DNA from: Phycisphaerae bacterium
GTDB lineage: Bacteria; Planctomycetota; Phycisphaerae; Tepidisphaerales; Tepidisphaeraceae
Reading direction: 5' to 3'
Assembly: GCA_030448225.1 (NCBI GenBank)
Contig: JAUJNJ010000155.1
Coordinates: 1-6,079, forward strand
Length of the DNA: 6,079 nt
The first letter of the stretch is position 1. The number at the start of each line of letters is the position of its first letter. Position numbers and translations under genes: made by a program. Under the pieces are notes generated by a model. The model had not been told where the DNA came from, did not search any database, and was given only the letters and a program-made list of their open reading frames with translations. Positions 1-3,847 of this stretch are shown one piece after another.

Positions 1-281
1 CCGGCCCCCCCCCCGGACCCCACCAGGCCCAACCACCGGATGTCACCCACCCCCCGCCCGATACACACGTGCGCCGCCGGGCCTTTCGCTACTCCCGTGA
101 CCGGGGCGGCCCGCCCGTGGTTGGTGCTCGGCGGGTCGCCGGTAGGGCCCGGGCCCTGGTGTACCCGCGCCCCGGGCACGGGCGGGACGCCGCGGGACGC
201 CCGTGACACGACGCAGTCGCCCCGGTTCGGACTTGATGCCCCGCGAGAATTGAAAGGCCCTGACGTGCGACGCAGGGGCGT
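1..281. other. Non-coding region with low-complexity start and a repeat remnant
   Basis: I find no supportable gene here. The region opens with a run of ten C residues (5-14) and is extremely GC-rich, so long open frames occur by chance on both strands. One minus-strand frame runs through this region, the tRNA and into the cupin gene, and is spurious because it translates the tRNA antisense. The recognisable content is the damaged palindromic repeat at 177-262, listed separately. The 3' end of this stretch leads directly into the tRNA promoter. Confidence 0.6.
177..262 (+). repeat. Damaged copy of the 112-bp palindromic MITE-like element
   Basis: The right part (192-262) closely matches the right part of the intact element at 3449-3518: gcgggacgcccgtg, then cacgacg, then cagtcgccccgg against gagtcgccccgg, then gagaattgaaaggccctg, which is most of the terminal repeat. 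The left terminal repeat is absent. In the centre, where the intact copy has a palindrome, this copy has a direct duplication: gcgggacgcc occurs at 182-191 and again at 192-201. Short arms cacgggcg (177-184) and cgcccgtg (198-205) can still pair. The copy ends 20 bases before the -35 box of the tRNA promoter. Confidence 0.65.
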
Positions 282-309
282 TTGCCGAACTCTCGCGACC
301 AGGTATAAT
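282..309 (+). promoter_or_regulatory. Sigma70-type promoter of the tRNA gene
   Basis: A perfect -10 hexamer TATAAT lies at 304-309 and a -35-like TTGCCG (4 of 6 consensus bases) at 282-287, with a 16-base spacer. Transcription would start near 316, about seven bases before the mature tRNA 5' end at 323, which is a normal short tRNA leader. In such GC-rich DNA a perfect TATAAT is unlikely by chance, and the placement supports a real, strong promoter. Confidence 0.75.
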
Positions 310-322
310 CCCGGCATCCTGC

Positions 323-411
323 GCCGGGATGGCTGAGCGGCCGAAAGCACTGGTTTTGTAAACCAGCGAGGACCGTAAGGTTCTCCGCGGGTTCGAATCC
401 CGCTCCCGGCT
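323..411 (+). tRNA. Class II tRNA with UGU anticodon (tRNA-Thr(UGU) by anticodon; tRNA-Ser-like body)
   Basis: A full cloverleaf can be drawn. The acceptor stem is 323-329/404-410 (gccggga/tcccggc, 7 bp). The D arm starts ggctgagcgg, with a 3-bp stem 332-334/346-348. The anticodon stem is 350-354/362-366 (ctggt/accag), its loop is 355-361 (tttgtaa) and the anticodon TGT is at 357-359. A long variable arm is present: 368-374/379-385 pair over 7 bp around a gtaa loop. The T arm is 387-391/399-403 with loop ttcgaat. The discriminator is T411 and CCA is not encoded. The long variable arm and D arm are typical of bacterial tRNA-Ser, which is charged by SerRS without reading the anticodon. The anticodon and the first two acceptor pairs (G1-C72, C2-G71) instead match known E. 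coli ThrRS identity elements. The amino acid is therefore uncertain. Reading GTA (Tyr, also class II) was tested and breaks the anticodon stem. Confidence 0.88.
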
Positions 412-453
412 TTCTCTCGGTTCGGCGCCGACTTCTACCCCGCGGGGCTCGTC

Positions 454-672
454 ATGCTCGTGTGCCGCAGTTGCGGACAAGGGTTCCCGACCAGCCTCGT
501 TATCGACGGCAAGGTGCGCGTCTTCAACCGGCGGCGGTATTGCGTGGGGTGCTCCCCGTTCGGCCTTCACAACACGCGGCGCATCCACCTGAAACGCGAG
601 GCGCAAGCCTGCGCCGGCTGCGGTACGCACGCGGGCAGAGCTACTGATCCCGCGCGCCGGTCTCAGTGTAAG
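454..672 (+). pseudogene. Truncated zinc-knuckle segment resembling the N-terminus of HNH endonucleases
   Basis: From an ATG at 454 this frame encodes 73 residues before the probable cupin start. It carries C4xxC7 and C30xxC33 knuckles, with a segment RRRYCVGCSPFGLHNTR (residues 26-42) that I recognise from the start of a family of phage and bacterial HNH endonucleases. A third CxxC (C53, C56) matches the next zinc knuckle of that family. The HNH catalytic core that should follow is missing. Third-position GC is high up to about 636, then drops (AGA GCT ACT GAT), as if coding sequence ended and intergenic sequence began. No strong Shine-Dalgarno precedes 454. It is most likely a 3'-truncated remnant that happens to stay in frame with the cupin. 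Alternatively, 454-1035 is one 193-residue fusion protein. Confidence 0.42.
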
Positions 673-1035
673 ATGCATATGGACACCATCTCTCCCAAGA
701 ACTACCGCCTCGCCCACCTCGACGAGCTGCCCGCCACCGAGTGCCCCTGCGGCCTCACCCGGCGGGCGTTCGCGACGCCGGACAACGACGGGGCGACGAT
801 CCACCTCCTCGACGTCTCACGCGACGCGCGGACGCACTACCATAAGACGCTCACCGAGATCTACCTCGTCCTCGAGGGCGAGGGCCACCTCGAGCTCGAC
901 GGCGAGCTCGTGCCCGTGCGGCCGATGACCGCGGTGATGATCCGGCCGGGCTGCCGGCACCGCGCCGTCGGCAACCTCAGGATCATCAACATCCCTGTCC
1001 CGGCGTTCGACCCCGCCGACGAGTGGTTCGATTGA
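673..1035 (+). CDS. Small single-domain cupin protein
   Basis: The gene encodes 120 residues if started at ATG 673; a second in-frame ATG at 679 gives 118. It is a one-domain beta-barrel protein of the cupin_2 type. The first cupin motif is the metal-binding HYHKTLTE (HxHx4E), followed by IYLVLEGEGHLELDGE, the usual strand-turn-strand with conserved glycines. The second motif is RPGCRHRAVGN, giving PGxxH with the third metal-ligand histidine. All four expected metal ligands (two His, Glu, His) are present, so a mononuclear metal site is likely. The substrate cannot be told from sequence; such proteins include sugar isomerases, dioxygenases and small-molecule binders. The start lies where coding-like base composition resumes after a lower-GC gap. 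No good Shine-Dalgarno is visible. The frame is also open upstream to 454, so an N-terminal extension cannot be excluded. Confidence 0.82.
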   Translation: MHMDTISPKNYRLAHLDELPATECPCGLTRRAFATPDNDGATIHLLDVSRDARTHYHKTLTEIYLVLEGEGHLELDGELVPVRPMTAVMIRPGCRHRAVGNLRIINIPVPAFDPADEWFD

Positions 1036-1068
1036 CGACTCGTAGCAGGGTGACGACTCGTAGCAGGG
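1033..1068 (+). repeat. Perfect 18-bp tandem duplication overlapping the cupin stop codon
   Basis: The unit tgacgactcgtagcaggg occurs at 1033-1050 and again, unchanged, at 1051-1068. The first three bases of the first copy are the TGA stop of the cupin gene, so the second copy carries a duplicate of the stop and the following 15 bases. It lies at the start of the 131-base gap before the membrane-protein gene, which otherwise shows nothing recognisable. Confidence 0.9.
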
Positions 1069-1166
1069 GCACGCCGCCCATGAGTGCCGTACCCCGCACG
1101 TCCCTCCCGGCGTGAGCCGTAATCGTTCGCCCCTCACCCCAACCTTCTGCCCCTTCCACCCTGCCC

Positions 1167-1985
1167 ATGTCCGCGTCCTTCTTCATCCTCCTCGCCGGCG
1201 GCGTCCTGCTCGCCGCGGCGGCGCCGAAGCCCGGCGACGTCCGCCCGGCGTGGCTGCGGCTCGCGGGCGTCATCGCCGTCGTCTCGGCCGCGCTCGGCGC
1301 GGTGCTGGCGGGCACGCGGGCCGACCTCGTCGAGACGCCGCCGTTCTTCCGGCGCGTGCAGGCAAGCGTGGTCGGCATCACGCTGCTCTGCGCGGTCGCG
1401 CAACTCGCCTGCGTACAACGCCGAGCGGTGCGTGCCGCGCGTCTCGCGGGCGTGGCCGGGTTCGTTGTAGCTGTCCTCGCCGGAAGCAACCTGTTGCATG
1501 ACGCGATGCTGACGCGCGGCACCGCCGTCGCGTTCCCGCCCAAGGGCTTTTCCATGGCGCTCCAGACCCTCGCGGCAGCGGGGGCCGCGTCGGTGGTGGG
1601 GTTCACGCTGATGACCGCGGCGTTTCCGATCTGGGGAGTGCGCAACGGAGACGGCGCCGTCGCGGCGGCCCGCTCGTTCCGGCGGCTCTACCGGGGCCTC
1701 ATCGCCGTCACGGCACTCCGGGCCGCGGTGGCGGTCGGCGGCGTTCTGGTGCTCCACACGGCCCGACCCGTTCCGGGGCTCTGGGCCAATTTCGGGCTGC
1801 TCATCCCGTTACGCTGGCTGGCCGGGCTCGTGGCCGTGCTCGTCCTCGCCTCGCTCGCCCGGCGGCGCGCCGCCGGGGGCCAGTCCCTCTCGGCCACGGC
1901 CTTCCTGCTGGCCGCCGCCCTGCTTGCCGCCGACGCCGAGCTCCTGGCGCTATACCTCGTCCGCGAGACGGGGCTGCCGTTTTGA
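1167..1985 (+). CDS. Predicted eight-helix integral membrane protein, unknown function
   Basis: The gene encodes 272 residues. I do not recognise the family. Hydrophobic stretches suggest about eight membrane helices, near residues 4-20, 30-50, 66-84, 92-110, 130-152, 177-196, 205-230 and 241-265. They are separated by short Arg-rich loops (for example RRAVRAAR at 85-92 and ARRRAAGG at 231-238) that would sit in the cytoplasm by the positive-inside rule. A few polar residues lie in or near helices, such as H111-D112 and E258. There are no soluble domains and no cofactor-binding motif that I can name. Composition is rich in Ala, Val, Leu and Gly with uniformly high third-position GC, as in the neighbours. 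The ATG at 1167 is preceded by a pyrimidine-rich stretch without a Shine-Dalgarno site, so the start is the least certain part. It ends 48 bases from the convergent DUF2752 gene. Confidence 0.8.
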   Translation: MSASFFILLAGGVLLAAAAPKPGDVRPAWLRLAGVIAVVSAALGAVLAGTRADLVETPPFFRRVQASVVGITLLCAVAQLACVQRRAVRAARLAGVAGFVVAVLAGSNLLHDAMLTRGTAVAFPPKGFSMALQTLAAAGAASVVGFTLMTAAFPIWGVRNGDGAVAAARSFRRLYRGLIAVTALRAAVAVGGVLVLHTARPVPGLWANFGLLIPLRWLAGLVAVLVLASLARRRAAGGQSLSATAFLLAAALLAADAELLALYLVRETGLPF

Positions 1986-2033
1986 ACGATAGTTGGGAAC
2001 GCCGTGACGTTGCCGTCCCCGTGACACGGGTCT

Positions 2034-2483
2034 TCACAGGAGCATTTCCACCAACCAGTTCCCGATCAACAACGCGATCAGCGTCAGCGCGAAGCACGCG
2101 GGCACCCGGCTTTCGGCCAGCGGCGGCCTGGCGGCATAGATCGACGCGAGGCGGTAGGGGATCTGGAGGGCGGCGGCGAGGAAGATGAGCCAGCCGAGCC
2201 GGTGGACGGACCACGCCGCCGGTGCCGACCAGCGGCCGTGCGCGGTGATGAAGTTGCGCGTCAGGCCGCACCCGGGGCACTTCATGCCGAACACCTGCTG
2301 CGTCATGCAGGCGGGCGGGTAAGCTGCCCAGCCCGCCAGCCCCGGCACCGTCACGCGGCCGTCGTCCTGACCCGGAGGAGGGCTGACAGCAGCAGCCGCG
2401 GCGCGCACATCGACAGCATTCCAACGCCGCCGGCGGGGCGCGATGGCGGCTCTTTCGGGAAGGGGTTGCGGTTCCGCTTTCAT
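2034..2483 (-). CDS. DUF2752 family membrane protein
   Basis: The gene encodes 149 residues. It contains the DUF2752 signature CPGCGLTR (residues 69-76), preceded by MTQQVFGMK and followed by two hydrophobic helices near 93-113 and 127-148. This matches the usual plan of that small membrane-protein family, whose function is unknown. The N-terminal 45 residues are rich in Arg, Ala and Pro and look low-complexity, making the protein longer than many family members; a later start is possible, although the only later ATGs (residues 60 and 67) fall at or just before the signature. The gene lies 40 bases after the end of the zinc-ribbon pseudogene on the same strand, so the two were probably co-transcribed. 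It converges with the membrane protein encoded on the plus strand. No clear Shine-Dalgarno precedes the ATG. Confidence 0.83.
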   Translation of the reverse strand: MKAEPQPLPERAAIAPRRRRWNAVDVRAAAAAVSPPPGQDDGRVTVPGLAGWAAYPPACMTQQVFGMKCPGCGLTRNFITAHGRWSAPAAWSVHRLGWLIFLAAALQIPYRLASIYAARPPLAESRVPACFALTLIALLIGNWLVEMLL

Positions 2484-2523
2484 AGTAGCGCGCCGGCGAC
2501 ACGGTTTCAGCGTCTGTGCCTCG

Positions 2524-3156
2524 CTACTGCTGCGGCGTCATGAAGTAGGCGATCGCGAACGCAGGAGAGAACACGGCAAGTCGCCGATCGCGATCCCGAT
2601 CATCTTGCCGCCTTCGCCCTGCCCTTGATCGTAGGTAGATGATCCCCGGCGATGCAACCGATGACGGAGCGCAGAAGATGCACAGGAGCCATTCGACCAC
2701 GGAGAGGTCGGCGTCGCCGCTGGCGGCCGCGCTGGCCGACCGCCGCCGCCGGACCGTCCGGCCGCCGCCGCCGTCGCGGGGAGAAACGACGCGCTGCAGT
2801 TCACGCACCGCAGGGCGAACGCCGAGATCAGCGACCCGCAGGAGGGGCAGGCCTTCTGCTTCGGCCCGCTGTCGGCTGGGCCGTCGTGCAAGGGCCGTCG
2901 TGAAGGCGGGGTGGCACGCCGCGTCCTGGTTGTCGTCGACCACCGCTGCCCGCTCCATGGCGGCGGCGGCCTCGAGGTCAAATCCCGCGAACGGGTCCCC
3001 CTCGTCAGCCGGGGGCGGCGGTGGCGGCGGCGGCGCGGCCGCTTCGGGCTCGAGCCGCAACGTGGCGCCGCAGCCGGGGCACATCGCCTTCTTGCCGCGC
3101 TGCTCGTCGGCGACTTTGAACCGCTTGCCACATTGACACCCCACGACAAAGCTCAT
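2524..3156 (-). pseudogene. Zinc-ribbon membrane protein gene disrupted by several frameshifts
   Basis: From ATG 3156 one frame stays open to the stop at 2524-2526 (210 residues), but the recognisable pieces lie in different frames. The first frame starts with an N-terminal zinc ribbon: CQCGKRF (residues 7-13), then CPGCG (25-29), followed by a proline run and an acidic linker (DEGDPFAGFDLE). A second ribbon, KACPSCGSLISAF followed by CVNC, is only readable one frame over (about 2790-2865). The first frame resumes with VVEWLLCIFCAP, a third frame gives VIGCIAG, the first gives IIYL, the second gives QGEGGKMIGIAIGDL, and the first ends with VFSPAFAIAYFM. Joined, these pieces give a sensible product with two zinc ribbons and a C-terminal two-helix membrane segment, a type common in planctomycetes. 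Several small compensating indels are therefore inferred, from true decay or sequencing error. An alternative upstream start (TTG at 3168) is less likely than ATG 3156, which has a good Shine-Dalgarno site. Confidence 0.68.
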
Positions 3157-3160
3157 CGTG

Positions 3161-3166
3161 CCTCCC
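3161..3166 (-). promoter_or_regulatory. Shine-Dalgarno site of the zinc-ribbon gene
   Basis: On the minus strand GGGAGG lies four bases upstream of the ATG whose first base is 3156. It is the best ribosome-binding site in the window. It fixes that ATG, not the TTG at 3168, as the start, and shows that this was once a translated gene despite its scrambled frame. Confidence 0.65.
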
Positions 3167-3408
3167 AACTATGCCGGGCGCCCCGCCACGTGCGGCTGAT
3201 CCCGACCGGTCAACCGCTTCGGTGCCAAACGGCGGGCGGGGATTGTAACGGCCCAAAGCCCCCGGACAACGGACGCCGCCGCCCGCGCCGCGGGATTTCA
3301 CACGCGGGCGGCCTGGCACCCCGGCGACCGTCACAAGCGTGTTCGCGGCACTATTCGGCCCTGGCACAGGGCTTGCGCAGCGCACGCGAGCCGCGAGCAC
3401 GCGAAATC

Positions 3409-3520
3409 GCCAGGGCCTTTCAATTCTCCTGTGACACGGGCGTCCCGCGCGGGACGCCCGTGTCACGACGAGTCGCCCCGGTCCGGGTCCCATGCCCCGT
3501 GAGAATTGAAAGGCCCTGGC
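3409..3520. mobile_element. MITE-like palindromic element with perfect 20-bp terminal inverted repeats
   Basis: The left end gccagggcctttcaattctc (3409-3428) is the exact reverse complement of the right end at 3501-3520. Inside is a perfect 36-bp palindrome (3431-3466) and a 34-base spacer with a small cccgg-t-ccggg hairpin (3477-3487). The element is too short to encode a transposase, so it would have to be moved in trans, like a MITE or a REP-type element. AAATCGC occurs at 3404-3410 and again at 3522-3528, directly flanking the element (sharing two bases with the left end), which fits a 7-bp target-site duplication. A second, damaged copy lies at 177-262. Chance translations across the family give a DTGVPRGTPVS peptide that should not be mistaken for protein. 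Confidence 0.72.
3431..3466. repeat. Perfect 36-bp palindrome inside the MITE-like element
   Basis: The left arm gtgacacgggcgtcccgc (3431-3448) is the exact reverse complement of the right arm gcgggacgcccgtgtcac (3449-3466), with no spacer. It could extrude as a cruciform or fold as a very stable RNA hairpin in transcripts from either side. No T-run follows on either strand, so it does not look like a standard intrinsic terminator. Confidence 0.9.
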
Positions 3521-3538
3521 TAAATCGCACCGTTGCAG

Positions 3539-3566
3539 TTGCGTCGCGCCGTCCCAGGGCTAAAAT
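3539..3566 (+). promoter_or_regulatory. Possible promoter for the cyclophilin gene
   Basis: TAAAAT at 3561-3566 matches the -10 consensus at five of six positions. TTGCGT at 3539-3544 matches the -35 consensus at three, with a 16-base spacer. It would give a leader of about 275 bases to the ATG at 3848, which is long, and the -35 is poor. It is the best candidate I see on the plus strand between the MITE-like element and the gene. Confidence 0.25.
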
Positions 3567-3835
3567 GAGGTGTTCGGGTCGGTCAGGTCGTGGCTTCGGT
3601 AGGCCGTCGCGGCGGCTGGTCGCCGGCAAACGGGGCTATAGCAGTGTGCATGGTTTCGCGCCGCGCCGGGTGCGAAGCGCAGCGGAGCCCAGGATTCTTC
3701 GCCGACCCGGTGGCGTAATACCGCGCACACTGATTCGCCCGGTCGAAGCCATCAGTCGGGATGCCCTCCAACGGTTGTCAGGGAAGCGGGTCGCACGGGC
3801 CGCGGTGTTCGCGGTCCCCCTTTGATCGCGTCTTC

Positions 3836-3840
3836 GGAGA
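3836..3840 (+). promoter_or_regulatory. Shine-Dalgarno site fixing the start of the cyclophilin gene
   Basis: GGAGA at 3836-3840 lies seven bases before the ATG at 3848, which is good spacing. The frame is open further upstream to an ATG at 3761, but that adds 29 residues with no signal-like or conserved character, so 3848 is preferred. Confidence 0.6.
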
Positions 3841-3847
3841 AAACTTC

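Larger units (their letters stand above)
3157..3847. other. Divergent intergenic region carrying a MITE-like element
   Basis: This 691-base stretch separates the minus-strand zinc-ribbon gene from the plus-strand cyclophilin gene. The recognisable content is the palindromic element at 3409-3520 and a possible promoter at 3539-3566. Open frames crossing it on both strands lack any domain signal and look like chance frames in GC-rich DNA. The segment 3660-3710 (gcgaagcgcagcggagccc) resembles sequence I associate with dispersed repeats in planctomycete genomes, but there is no second copy here to prove it. I see nothing supportable in 3169-3408. Confidence 0.5.

Noticed and set aside
356..362. 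Reading the tRNA as tRNA-Tyr (GTA), which is also class II
   Set aside because: Moving the loop to centre GTA puts t351 opposite c367 and breaks the anticodon stem. With TGT the stem has five perfect pairs and the 7-base loop has U33 and A37.
422..431. tcggcgccga palindrome after the tRNA as a terminator
   Set aside because: It has no loop and is not followed by a T-run, so a stable intrinsic terminator is not supported.
43..804. A 253-codon minus-strand open frame across the repeat, tRNA and cupin start
   Set aside because: It translates the tRNA in antisense (the peptide SRERDSNPRR is a familiar artefact of this) and crosses the cupin gene on the other strand. No domain is visible.
3008..3034. 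GC-rich triplet-like run as a microsatellite
   Set aside because: It encodes the proline run of the zinc-ribbon protein linker and is explained by coding.
2911..3825. A 304-codon plus-strand open frame spanning the intergenic region
   Set aside because: It is antisense to the zinc-ribbon gene, runs through the palindromic element and an intergenic region, and has an Arg/Pro/Gly-rich composition with no domain. It is a chance frame in GC-rich DNA.
3761..3847. Upstream ATG extending the cyclophilin protein by 29 residues
   Set aside because: The extension has no conserved or signal-like features, while ATG 3848 has GGAGA at good spacing and starts a basic N-terminus leading to the LESRILF segment.
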